Origin: Candidatus Moranbacteria bacterium CG_4_9_14_3_um_filter_42_9
GTDB taxonomy: Bacteria > Patescibacteriota > Minisyncoccia > Moranbacterales > UBA2206
Length of the DNA stretch: 8,485 nt
Assembly (NCBI GenBank): GCA_002790635.1
Contig: PFVN01000085.1
Location: forward strand, 216-8,700
Reading direction: 5' to 3'
The notes below the pieces were generated by a model. The model did not search any database, was not told the origin of the DNA, and saw nothing but the letters and a program-made list of their open reading frames with translations. Made by a program: the position numbers and the translations under genes. Positions within the stretch are counted from its first letter, which is position 1; every line of letters begins with the position of its first letter. This document shows, piece by piece, positions 1 to 6,804 of this stretch.

Positions 1-1957
1 CTTTTGAGTTCAGGGTGCCGTCCAAAACCGGCTTTCCTGTGTCCTCTTTCTTATATTTTGGAAAAGGTTTGATGTTATAATTTTTCAAAACCTGATCCAT
101 AAAACTTCTCCAAATCGGCGCGGCGACATAAATGCCGTCTGCTCCCTGAACCATCGCTGAGTTGTCATTATTTCCAGCCCAAACACCCACAACCAAGGAA
201 GGGGTGTATCCCATAGTCCAACCATCGCGCCACTCGTTGGTCGTGCCGGTTTTGGCAGCGACCGACCGATCGGCGAACTTCAACGGATTATTGTTGCCGA
301 AAACCGGCGCCCGGAGATCGTTGGTGGAAAGAATATAGTCCAACATGCCGAGGTATTTTTTTTCCACAATCCTCTCTCCTGGCGAATCCTTGTATTCTTC
401 CAGAACACTCCCCGTGGAATCTTGTATTTTTAGGACGGCTGTTTTATTGTGAAAAACTCCGTTATTGGCCAGAGATCCGAAAGCACTCGTGTGATCCAAG
501 AGCTTTACTTCTCCTCCACCCAAAACCAAAGACAGTCCGTAACGCTCCGGATTGTTAAGCGTGGTTATGCCTAAGCTTTTAGCCGTATTGATGGAGTCAT
601 TTACTCCGGCCAGATACAGAGTCTTAACCGCCGGAACATTGAGAGACATAGCCAGGGCTTCCTTCATTTTAACGGAGCCTCTGTTTTTTCCGTCATAATT
701 TTTCGGGTTGTAATCCTTACCCGTTCCTAAGTCAAAATCAGTATTTACGTCCCAAAGAAGTGTTTCGGGGGTGTAGCCTTTTTTAAAGGCCGTCAGATAA
801 ACATAGGGCTTAAAAGAGGATCCTGGTTGCCGGTCGCGGATGGCAACATTAACCTGACCATCAATAGGTTTGTCAAAATAATCTTTAGAGCCCACCATAG
901 CCAAAATTTGGCCGGTCTTCGGGTCTATGGCGACTAGCGCCGCATTTTCCGCGCCGTATTTTTTTGTGTTCAAATCCGCTCCAGTTTTAACTGCTGCTTC
1001 AGCAATTTGCTGCTTATCCCAATCAAGAGTGGTATAAACCTTAAGTCCGCCCTGTTCCACGGCTTGTTCGCCGTATTTTGACTCTAAATACTCCTTAATA
1101 TACATCACGAAATGAGGAGCGGAGATATTTTCGGCATAAGGCGAAATTTTGCTTAAAACATCAATCTGAATCGCCTGCTCGGCTTGTTCCTGGGTGATAT
1201 AGCCCAAAGAAGCCATTTGCTTTAGGACATATTCCTGGCGCGCTTTCAAGTTTTCCGGATGAGAGCCAAAAGGCGAATAATAGGTTGGCGCTTGCGGCAG
1301 GGCGGCTAGCAAGGCAGATTCGTCCAGTGTCAGTTCCTTTGCGTGTTTACCGAAAAATGTTTGGGCTGCCGCCTCAACTCCGTAAGCGTTAGATCCATAA
1401 GGAATTTCATTAAGATACATGCCCAGAATTTCGTCTTTGGAAAATTTCTGTTCCATCTCAATGGAAAGGATAACTTCCTTAATTTTTCGGGTAAAAGTTT
1501 TTTCTCTTGTCAGTATTGAATTTTTGACGAATTGCTGGGTAATTGTGGAGCCCCCCTGCGTGGTTCCGCGGTGTAAAATGTCTTTAATGGCCGAACGAAT
1601 TATGGAGCTGAATTTTATACCGTAATGCGAATAAAAGGCTTGATCCTCCAAGGTTATAGTGGCGTAGCGCATGCTATCTGGCATTTCTGCAAAGGGGATG
1701 AGAGTTCTTTTTTCTTCACCATGGATATCATAGAGAATGTGGTTGCCAGTCCGATCGTAAATTTTGGTTGATTCCGCTATAAAGCGAGCGTTCACTTTTC
1801 CAGGGCTCGGCAAGTCTTTAGCAAAATAAATAAAAATTACTGCCACTAAAACCAGAGAGAGTAGCATGAAAGCGCCGAATATTTTACCAAAAGCTTTCCA
1901 GCGCGCTTTGCCAGTCGTGTTTCTAAAGTCTTTGAAGGCGACAAAGATGTGTTTCAT
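1..1957 (-). CDS. Class A penicillin-binding protein (PBP1A-type), C-terminus cut by window edge
   Basis: Bifunctional peptidoglycan synthase: a GT51 glycosyltransferase polymerises lipid II and a transpeptidase cross-links stem peptides outside the membrane. The frame is open from ATG at 1957 to the left edge (652 residues seen). Residues about 26-46 form a single membrane anchor after a basic cytoplasmic stretch. GT51 motifs are EDQAFYSHYG (104-113, catalytic Glu104), GGSTITQQ (135-142) and KIKEVI with Glu161, followed by the family-typical KDEILGMYLNEIPYG. Transpeptidase motifs are SSFK (380-383, nucleophile Ser380), SLN (438-440) and KTGTT (from 569). All catalytic elements are present, so the enzyme should be active; only the C-terminal tail is missing. 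ATG 1957 places the anchor at the usual distance and has a promoter just upstream, but no Shine-Dalgarno. It lies downstream of the ATP-grasp genes on the same strand, separated by 104 bp. Exact orthology (PBP1A, 1B or 2A type) is not resolved. Confidence 0.95.
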   Translation of the reverse strand, partial: MKHIFVAFKDFRNTTGKARWKAFGKIFGAFMLLSLVLVAVIFIYFAKDLPSPGKVNARFIAESTKIYDRTGNHILYDIHGEEKRTLIPFAEMPDSMRYATITLEDQAFYSHYGIKFSSIIRSAIKDILHRGTTQGGSTITQQFVKNSILTREKTFTRKIKEVILSIEMEQKFSKDEILGMYLNEIPYGSNAYGVEAAAQTFFGKHAKELTLDESALLAALPQAPTYYSPFGSHPENLKARQEYVLKQMASLGYITQEQAEQAIQIDVLSKISPYAENISAPHFVMYIKEYLESKYGEQAVEQGGLKVYTTLDWDKQQIAEAAVKTGADLNTKKYGAENAALVAIDPKTGQILAMVGSKDYFDKPIDGQVNVAIRDRQPGSSFKPYVYLTAFKKGYTPETLLWDVNTDFDLGTGKDYNPKNYDGKNRGSVKMKEALAMSLNVPAVKTLYLAGVNDSINTAKSLGITTLNNPERYGLSLVLGGGEVKLLDHTSAFGSLANNGVFHNKTAVLKIQDSTGSVLEEYKDSPGERIVEKKYLGMLDYILSTNDLRAPVFGNNNPLKFADRSVAAKTGTTNEWRDGWTMGYTPSLVVGVWAGNNDNSAMVQGADGIYVAAPIWRSFMDQVLKNYNIKPFPKYKKEDTGKPVLDGTLNSK

Positions 1958-1970
1958 AAAGTTGGTTACA

Positions 1971-1999
1971 AGTATACTATGAACGAACTTCTTTATCAA
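1971..1999 (-). promoter_or_regulatory. Sigma70-type promoter of the PBP gene
   Basis: On the minus strand, TTGATA (-35, at 1994-1999) and TATACT (-10, at 1971-1976) are separated by exactly 17 bp. Each box matches the sigma70 consensus at 5 of 6 positions. It lies in the gap between the last ATP-grasp gene and the PBP start, where a promoter is expected. A start site about 7 nt past the -10 box would fall near 1964, only about 7 nt before the ATG at 1957, so the transcript would be leaderless or nearly so. I see no convincing terminator for the upstream operon in the same gap, so read-through is also possible. Confidence 0.6.
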
Positions 2000-2061
2000 A
2001 TATAAACAAAAGCAATTTTTATAAGCAAGAGAGCAGACAAACTACAACTCCAGCTCACTGG

Positions 2062-2985
2062 TTATTTTTTTAATTTTCGCACCTCTTTCTCAGCCAGTTT
2101 TATAACTTCGCGGGCAACATTGGTTTCAGGGAAAAGTTTTTCAAAACCCTTAAACTGGGCCAAAGAATTTATCTCTATAACGCGGAAGACTGAACTGTCC
2201 TTAAGAATATCTATTCCCGCATAATCCAAATGCATCTTTCGGACGGTTTTTTTAGCCAAAACAGCAAGAGCCGCCTCTTCCGCTTTGGGCGCGTGACCGG
2301 CTGTGCCACCCAGGTGAACATTGGTCCGCCATTCCTTTCCGGAAGCGGAACGCATCATCACCCCCAAGGGCTTACTGCCGACAACCAAGACCCGGTAGTC
2401 GTGTTTTATTTTGTAATACTTTTGAAATAGCAGATTGTTTTTGTTGTAATAGCTTTTTTTCATACAATGCCATAATTCTTCAGTGCTTGTTATTTTATAA
2501 ACGCCCAATCCCAAGCTGCCATTCGTATTTTTTGCAACAAAAGGAAAACGCAACACCTTTTGATTTTTTTGAGCTTCGCGTGAAGCAAAAAAATAAGAAT
2601 CGAGGCCGGGTAATTTATTTTGCATCAAAAAAAACTGTTGCGCCAGCTTATCTAAGCTTTGGTAAGAGCCGAAAAAACGGCTGTTTAAAACAAAAATACG
2701 CTTGTTGTTTGCATATTCAATAATTAGGCGAAGCAATGTTCCAAAGCGTCCGGTGATTTTTTTGTTGCGAACGCGCAGCGTAAAATTTGGACTTCTTGGT
2801 ATAATTACATCGAAATCGCTAATTTCTCTGACGCCATCCCCAATAGATAGTCCCTTTTTATCCATTTGAAAAACAAGATCCGACCACGTGGTCAAATACA
2901 TGTTGTGGCCCCTTTTTTCTCCCTCGGCAAAAAAACGGCTGGGGGCGTAATCGTCTTTGTTAACCGCGATAATGCAAATTTTCAT
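2062..2985 (-). CDS. RimK-like ATP-grasp ligase (third of three)
   Basis: A 307-residue ATP-grasp protein of the RimK/LysX type. This family uses ATP to form an acyl-phosphate and join a carboxylate to an amine, typically adding amino acids such as glutamate to a peptide or small molecule. Residues 1-100 form a divergent N-terminal pre-grasp region. The ATP-binding core shows a glycine-rich loop with Lys152, Gly156-Ser157 and Gly159/Gly161, then DYRVLVVG at 196-203, the NxxxGG element at 222-227, Asp259 in GIDIL, and the metal-binding EIN at 271-273 followed by FKGFE (278-282). RimK has EVNxSPG at the last site; here the SPG is replaced by LAQ, which could affect the acceptor pocket. Length matches stand-alone RimK proteins (about 300). 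ATG 2985 is 11 nt after the previous gene's stop, so co-transcription is likely; no Shine-Dalgarno is visible. Substrate cannot be assigned. Confidence 0.88.
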   Translation of the reverse strand: MKICIIAVNKDDYAPSRFFAEGEKRGHNMYLTTWSDLVFQMDKKGLSIGDGVREISDFDVIIPRSPNFTLRVRNKKITGRFGTLLRLIIEYANNKRIFVLNSRFFGSYQSLDKLAQQFFLMQNKLPGLDSYFFASREAQKNQKVLRFPFVAKNTNGSLGLGVYKITSTEELWHCMKKSYYNKNNLLFQKYYKIKHDYRVLVVGSKPLGVMMRSASGKEWRTNVHLGGTAGHAPKAEEAALAVLAKKTVRKMHLDYAGIDILKDSSVFRVIEINSLAQFKGFEKLFPETNVAREVIKLAEKEVRKLKK

Positions 2986-2996
2986 AGAAAGTTAAA

Positions 2997-3971
2997 TTAT
3001 TTAAACAGCATCTTTATAATGGCCTTGCCGATGTCACGTGGTTTGCCATGGCTCGGATTAAAATGAAACATAAATTCCGGAGCCCCATTTATTTCCAGGA
3101 TAAAACCAGGCGAAGAAGGATTTGTAATGGGCAAGGAAATATCTTTGGCAATCAAGTCAATACCCACCACCTTCAGGTCCAGAGTTTTTGTAACTTTTTT
3201 CAACAGAGCGGCGTTTTCCGGGGCAATAAAATCTGTCTGGTCTATCCACCGGCCACCCTCGGCTCCGCTAAAACCAAGAATAAAAGAAAATTTAGCGAGT
3301 GGAACGGAACTCAGAGCCAGCCCCTGAAAAGACAAAACATCTTTAGTTTTTTTATTTATTTTATAATTTTCAGTACAAGTCTTGCTATAGGCGCAGATTA
3401 ATTCTCTGACGCTGCGCTTGCCATCACCCCTAAGGCGTATGCCGCTTGTTTCCAATATGCCAGCCGCCTTATGATCAACCATGGTTATGCGGTAGTATTT
3501 TCCAAAAACCTGTTTTTCCACCAAGACTTGCCGAGTAGTTCGGAGTACTTTTTTAAAAAATTTTTTAATTTTTTCCACCGAATCAATGTTTAAAAAAACC
3601 GAGTCGCCACCCTCACCCTTAAGCGGTTTAATTATCACTGGAAAGCCGATTTGTTTCGCGATGACGATGGCTTCCGCCACTGTTTTAGCGGGATATCCCT
3701 CCGGACAAGGCACATTGATGTCGCGCAGTGCCTTTTTAGTCAAAAACTTGTCCTTGATTATCCAAAGAGAAACGGGATTGGCGACGGAAAGGCGCGGTCC
3801 GCGAAGCCACACCTGCTGGCCGTCCTTTTCCAAAATAAAAACTCTTTCCTTGTCGAAAAACTTATAAACAGCAACCTTTTTTTTAAAAGCCGCTTGCAGG
3901 ATGGTGCGAGTTCCCTGTTTATAGTTCTTTATTTCAGCCTCGGCTATTCTTTCCTTCATTCTTACTAACAT
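2997..3971 (-). CDS. Cyanophycin synthetase/GshF-like ATP-grasp ligase (second of three)
   Basis: Stand-alone ATP-grasp domain protein (324 residues from ATG 3971) most like the ATP-grasp module of cyanophycin synthetase and the glutathione-synthetase half of GshF, which join amino acids to peptide or amino-acid acceptors. Seen in order, numbered from this start: KDKFLTKKAL (about 74-83), the ATP loop KPLKGEGGDSV (115-125), the family-typical RGDGKRSVRELI (181-192), a GG-D-TD segment near 238-248, VGIDLIAKDI (269-278), metal-binding EIN (293-295), and HFNPSHGKPRDIG (303-315). It lacks the N-terminal domain and the C-terminal Mur-ligase-like half of full cyanophycin synthetase, so it is not a complete CphA. 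Its 5' end overlaps the preceding gene by 38 nt in another frame, implying translational coupling. The start is uncertain: TTG 3974, ATG 3971 and ATG 3959 are all possible, and none has a Shine-Dalgarno. Confidence 0.85.
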   Translation of the reverse strand: MLVRMKERIAEAEIKNYKQGTRTILQAAFKKKVAVYKFFDKERVFILEKDGQQVWLRGPRLSVANPVSLWIIKDKFLTKKALRDINVPCPEGYPAKTVAEAIVIAKQIGFPVIIKPLKGEGGDSVFLNIDSVEKIKKFFKKVLRTTRQVLVEKQVFGKYYRITMVDHKAAGILETSGIRLRGDGKRSVRELICAYSKTCTENYKINKKTKDVLSFQGLALSSVPLAKFSFILGFSGAEGGRWIDQTDFIAPENAALLKKVTKTLDLKVVGIDLIAKDISLPITNPSSPGFILEINGAPEFMFHFNPSHGKPRDIGKAIIKMLFK

Positions 3972-5433
3972 CAATTAAAAATTTATTTAGATTTTTTTTG
4001 CCAACGATCATTTTTTTAGAAAGCTCCGCCCTTTCAATAATATTAACCTGTGTTGTTATGGCCACTGATTCCAAAACGAAGGTCAAGTTAACCTTCGGAC
4101 GGATAGTGCTTCCAGTAGAAGAGTAGACGATAACAATGTCAGCCAAATCGGGGTGAGTGCCTATATATTTTTTCCTTAAATCAGCTTCGATAATCTTCAC
4201 GTTTTCTCGAGAAAAATCACGGGGAACGTCCAGCGAAGAAAAATAATTTAAGACGCTTGAAAATCCCAGTTCTATGGCCAAATCAGTATCGATGGAGGAT
4301 GAATATGCTCCAGTATCAACCTTTGCTTCAACTTCAATTTCCTTTCCTTCTTTGCCGACGAGCTTTACTTTTTCCACCGTCCCGATAACTTTTCGGCCGG
4401 AAATTTCCTCCAATTCTTCTTGAATTTCTCCGCCAAAAAGATCCATACCGACCCGCACCCCTTTCTCAATAGTTTTTATTTTGAGTCCGGCCACCCTTTC
4501 CATTCTTTCCCTGAGTCCGGCGCGGTTGGCCAACTGAATAGAAAGTCCTGGTCGAGCATTGAGTTCCAGAATAACCGGACCGCGTTCTTTGTCGATAGCA
4601 ATGTCTGCTCCCAAAAATCCCAAATTTGATATTTCTTGTGATTTCACCGCCAGGGTCAAAATGTCTTTCCAATAAGGAATTTTAATGCCACTTAAAGTCA
4701 GACGCGTATTGAGAATTTGTTCGACAAACTTATTTTTCCCTTGAATTGCGGTCGTGGTAATGCCGGAGGCCATATCTATTCCGACCCCAATCGCGCCTTG
4801 CTGCAAATTAGCTTTCCCGCCAGATTCCTTAGTGGGCAGGCGAAGCATAGCCATCACCGGCACTTTATTGAAAACAACGACTCGGATATCAGGGATGCCC
4901 TTGAAAGAATAAGGCTTAAAAAGTTTCAGAAGCTGGAGTCTTTCCTCGAAAAAAGCGATGTCCGGGGTGTTGGACAAAGAAAAGGAACCGTCGAGAATAT
5001 TTTGAATGTGGCTTTTTAAATCGGCAACGGTAATCAACGAACCATCGGCCTTTATCCAAGTGTCTTGGTGGTTCCCGCCTTCATCGCCTAGGGCGAAGCC
5101 GTTGTCTGCCCGAAATGCCATCGTAGCAGACGGGCGGGCAGGCTTCTTTTTTCCGTAAACTATCAAAATTCCCTCACCGCCAAAACCCCGATTAGGCTTC
5201 AGCGCGAATGTTTCTGGCAATGCTTGCCAATCAAACTTTTCCAAGTCATCGCGGCTTTTTATTTTGGCAATAAGTTGAGGAACGGGCAGGTCGTTTTTCT
5301 TGAGAATTTTTTTGCTGAGCAGTTTGTTATCCGCCAACTTCTTGGCTTCAAGTAAATTGTTGGGACGGATATAATCAAGGTTTCTGGCATTCATGCCCAA
5401 AACCCCAGTGCTGTTTTTGAGAAGATCAAACAT
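3934..5433 (-). CDS. Alpha-L-glutamate ligase-related ATP-grasp fused to retropepsin-like (RimB-type) protease domain
   Basis: A 499-residue two-domain protein. Residues 1-310 match the 'alpha-L-glutamate ligase-related' ATP-grasp family: VLGMNARN (11-18), DNKLLSKKIL (35-44), ATP loop KPNRGFGGEG (79-88), GIPDIRVVVF (179-188), VMAMLRLPT (193-201), GADIAID (275-281) and ELNARPGL (290-297, metal-binding Glu290/Asn292). Residues about 348-490 match the retropepsin-like 'ATP-dependent zinc protease'/RimB family: KVDTGAYSSS (371-380, catalytic-type Asp373), RPKVNL (445-450) and the closing LIDV. Such proteases work as dimers with one DTG per chain. In many bacteria ligase and protease are separate genes, so this is a fusion. 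Residues about 97-124 are an extra segment encoded by a GC-rich palindromic insert. The gene starts 4 nt after the 7TM gene's stop and overlaps the next ligase at its end (TGA at 3934-3936). Expected role: ligation plus removal or trimming of an amino-acid tag; substrate unknown. Confidence 0.9.
   Translation of the reverse strand: MFDLLKNSTGVLGMNARNLDYIRPNNLLEAKKLADNKLLSKKILKKNDLPVPQLIAKIKSRDDLEKFDWQALPETFALKPNRGFGGEGILIVYGKKKPARPSATMAFRADNGFALGDEGGNHQDTWIKADGSLITVADLKSHIQNILDGSFSLSNTPDIAFFEERLQLLKLFKPYSFKGIPDIRVVVFNKVPVMAMLRLPTKESGGKANLQQGAIGVGIDMASGITTTAIQGKNKFVEQILNTRLTLSGIKIPYWKDILTLAVKSQEISNLGFLGADIAIDKERGPVILELNARPGLSIQLANRAGLRERMERVAGLKIKTIEKGVRVGMDLFGGEIQEELEEISGRKVIGTVEKVKLVGKEGKEIEVEAKVDTGAYSSSIDTDLAIELGFSSVLNYFSSLDVPRDFSRENVKIIEADLRKKYIGTHPDLADIVIVYSSTGSTIRPKVNLTFVLESVAITTQVNIIERAELSKKMIVGKKNLNKFLIDVSKNEGKNSRG
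5062..5148. repeat. GC-rich palindromic insert inside the ATP-grasp gene
   Basis: A short GC-rich block interrupts the ligase frame between the ATP-loop strand and the conserved W-I-K segment. By hand count 5077-5143 is about 66% G+C, well above the AT-rich surroundings. It contains inverted repeats: CTGCCCG (5106-5112) with CGGGCAG (5135-5141), extendable to 9 pairs with one G-T; an alternative GTCTGC (5104-5109) with GCAGAC (5126-5131); and an imperfect GCCTTCATCGCC / GGCGAAGCC hairpin in 5077-5100. Reading continues in frame and adds about 26-30 residues. It resembles the dispersed CTGCCCG-type palindromes I recall from Parcubacteria genomes and, in principle, Rickettsia palindromic elements that insert in genes; that comparison is from memory, not a search. 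Confidence 0.6.
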
Positions 5434-5437
5434 AAAA

Positions 5438-6097
5438 CTATTGCTTTTTCAAAATTTCTTTAAAGCGCAGATATTCACTAAGCCGGAGCCCTGTCCACTT
5501 GCCCAAGAAAAAATTAATCGGCAAAGTCAGAAGCACCAACCACGGTTCGGCTACAATAATTCTTATCAACGCTTCCCAGCTAGCCAAATAAAAGCCAACA
5601 ATGGAAATTAGCAGAGTTTCCAGCGCTAAGATAATGGCAGTTTTGTTCCCCTTTTCAATTTGCACCGCTACGAATTTTTCCACGAGAGTGATCATGATCA
5701 AAATCGGAAAAATAGAAACTGAGGCTAGTCCAGTTCGGCGTAAGTTTCCTCCCAGCGTTAACATCAAAAGAACGATCAGCGCCACCAGGGAAAGCATAAT
5801 CGCGACGCGGGGCAGATACAAGAGCCGCAGCGGTTTCAAAATGAAACGTAGCAACATGCCGGACAAGATGACCGCCAGAAAAATCACAATGCCGTATTTA
5901 AGCCCGTTGGTGGCTAAAAAAGCAAAAGTAATGAGCAGTGGCGTGTATATTCCAAAAGCCTTAATGCCAACCACTTGGCGCAAAAAGGCGATAAAAGTGG
6001 CGATGATTGGCAGCATCAGGATTAAAATTACCGTTTCGAAAGGAACCCCTTCGTTCAGAAAAAAATTAATTGTCGGGTTGGCACTTTCCATAAACAT
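5438..6097 (-). CDS. Seven-helix membrane protein, 7TM (inactive-transglutaminase-associated) family
   Basis: A 219-residue, strongly hydrophobic inner-membrane protein. Likely helices are about 20-39, 47-63, 68-86, 97-116, 124-144, 153-173 and 183-199, giving seven. The segment LPIIATFIAFLRQVVGIKAF (29-48), then GIYTPLLITFAFLA, and the LLYLPR and SIFPILIMITLVEKFVA blocks are characteristic of the 7TM domain usually found C-terminal to an inactive transglutaminase-like domain. Here the protein begins almost at the first helix, so the extracytoplasmic transglutaminase-like domain is absent. This family is repeatedly encoded beside RimK-like ligases and RimB-like proteases, as here. It starts 19 nt after the ruvC stop and ends 4 nt before the ligase-protease start, so translation is probably coupled. 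Start is ATG 6097, with ATG 6091 as an alternative; neither has a Shine-Dalgarno. Biochemical role is unknown; anchoring or export of the ligase product is inference. Confidence 0.82.
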   Translation of the reverse strand: MFMESANPTINFFLNEGVPFETVILILMLPIIATFIAFLRQVVGIKAFGIYTPLLITFAFLATNGLKYGIVIFLAVILSGMLLRFILKPLRLLYLPRVAIMLSLVALIVLLMLTLGGNLRRTGLASVSIFPILIMITLVEKFVAVQIEKGNKTAIILALETLLISIVGFYLASWEALIRIIVAEPWLVLLTLPINFFLGKWTGLRLSEYLRFKEILKKQ

Positions 6098-6116
6098 AAT
6101 TGTTATTGATTAAAAA

Positions 6117-6641
6117 CTAGGCGCACTTATTTTGCATAACCCTGCTGTTCAAATGACAAACGGCCACTGCGATGGCATCAGCCGCGTCATCCGGCCGGGG
6201 GATTGTTTTCAATTCTAAAATACTTTTTGCCATCAGCTGAATTTGTTTTTTTTCCGCCCTTCCATATCCGGTGACTGACTGTTTCACTTGGAGCGGCGTG
6301 TAGCCAAAAACTGTAACACCTTTTTGCTCCAAAGTCAAGAGAATCGCGCCTCTGGCTTGGCTCACCGGAATAACAGTCTTTTGGTTTTTGAAAAAGAAGA
6401 TCTTCTCAATGGCGGACTCTCGCGGGTGATATTTTTTTATTATCTCGGATAAGTCTTTGTGGATTTCATAAAGGCGTTGCGACTCCGACTTGTTTTTCAG
6501 AGTGTTTATCGAACCATACGCAAGTGCTCTGAACCGACAATCCCTTTCCTCAATAACCGCCCAGCCGGTCGTGGCAGTGCCGGGATCGACGCCCAGGATT
6601 CTTATATTTTTTGTGTCAGTTTTACGCAATGTGCTTTGCAA
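6117..6641 (-). CDS. ruvC: Crossover junction endodeoxyribonuclease RuvC
   Basis: Holliday-junction resolvase: a dimeric, Mg2+-dependent nuclease that cuts four-way junctions during recombinational repair, working with RuvAB. The four acidic catalytic residues are all visible: Asp19 in LGVDPG, Glu79 in AIEKIFF, and Asp152/Asp155 in PDDAADAIAVAVCH. The family signature VKQSVTGYGRAEKKQIQLM (119-137) is intact. At 174 residues it has normal length. Start codon is unusual: after an in-frame stop at 6651-6653 there is no ATG or GTG before the first conserved strand, only TTG at 6641, TTG at 6629, and a CTG at 6650. I chose TTG 6641; none has a Shine-Dalgarno. ruvA and ruvB are not in the window. 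It is the first gene after the AT-rich spacer and probably heads the transcript with the 7TM and ligase genes 19 nt downstream. Confidence 0.96.
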   Translation of the reverse strand: MQSTLRKTDTKNIRILGVDPGTATTGWAVIEERDCRFRALAYGSINTLKNKSESQRLYEIHKDLSEIIKKYHPRESAIEKIFFFKNQKTVIPVSQARGAILLTLEQKGVTVFGYTPLQVKQSVTGYGRAEKKQIQLMAKSILELKTIPRPDDAADAIAVAVCHLNSRVMQNKCA

Positions 6642-6804
6642 AAAGTTCAGTTATTCTTTAACACTTTCCAAATTTCTAATTCACCTAATTTTCAATTCCT
6701 AATAAAATATCCAATGGCTCAATGTCTAATGTCCAAATTTTGGTTATTGGCAATTTGGAAACTTGAATTTGATTAGAAATTAGGAATTGCAATTTGTAGT
6801 TCTG
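6642..6804. repeat. AT-rich intergenic spacer built of nested inverted repeats
   Basis: The 163-bp gap between yebC and ruvC is very AT-rich and holds several perfect inverted repeats: TTTCCAAATT (6665-6674) with AATTTGGAAA (6752-6761); AATTTCTAAT (6671-6680) with ATTAGAAATT (6772-6781); CAATTCCTAAT (6693-6703) with ATTAGGAATTG (6779-6789); and TCCAAATT (6732-6739) with AATTTGGA (6752-6759). The central part has short related words (CAATGGC, CAATGTC, TAATGTCC). The text looks like a dispersed intergenic repeat family seen in Patescibacteria genomes, which is my recollection. No open frame of note and no clear promoter could be picked out. Confidence 0.55.

Noticed and set aside
2000..2061. 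Terminator for the ligase operon
   Set aside because: Only a 4-bp CCAG/CTGG stem without a U-run is visible; too weak to call.
3934..3936. TGA reassigned to glycine, as in Gracilibacteria/Absconditabacteria
   Set aside because: TGA ends the ligase-protease at the expected family length, and no in-frame TGA occurs inside the other genes. The evidence is modest because a TAA follows soon after.
3934..4350. Retroviral or retrotransposon origin suggested by the DTG aspartyl-protease motif
   Set aside because: The surrounding sequence fits the bacterial RimB/ATP-dependent zinc protease family, and there is no reverse transcriptase, integrase or long terminal repeat nearby.
5601..6113. Plus-strand open frame of about 170 codons opposite the 7TM gene
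   Set aside because: It lies antisense to a clearly recognisable membrane protein, has no family resemblance that I can see, and looks like a mirror of hydrophobic codons. Other plus-strand frames (for example 3048-3401 and 1419-1625) are rejected for the same reason.
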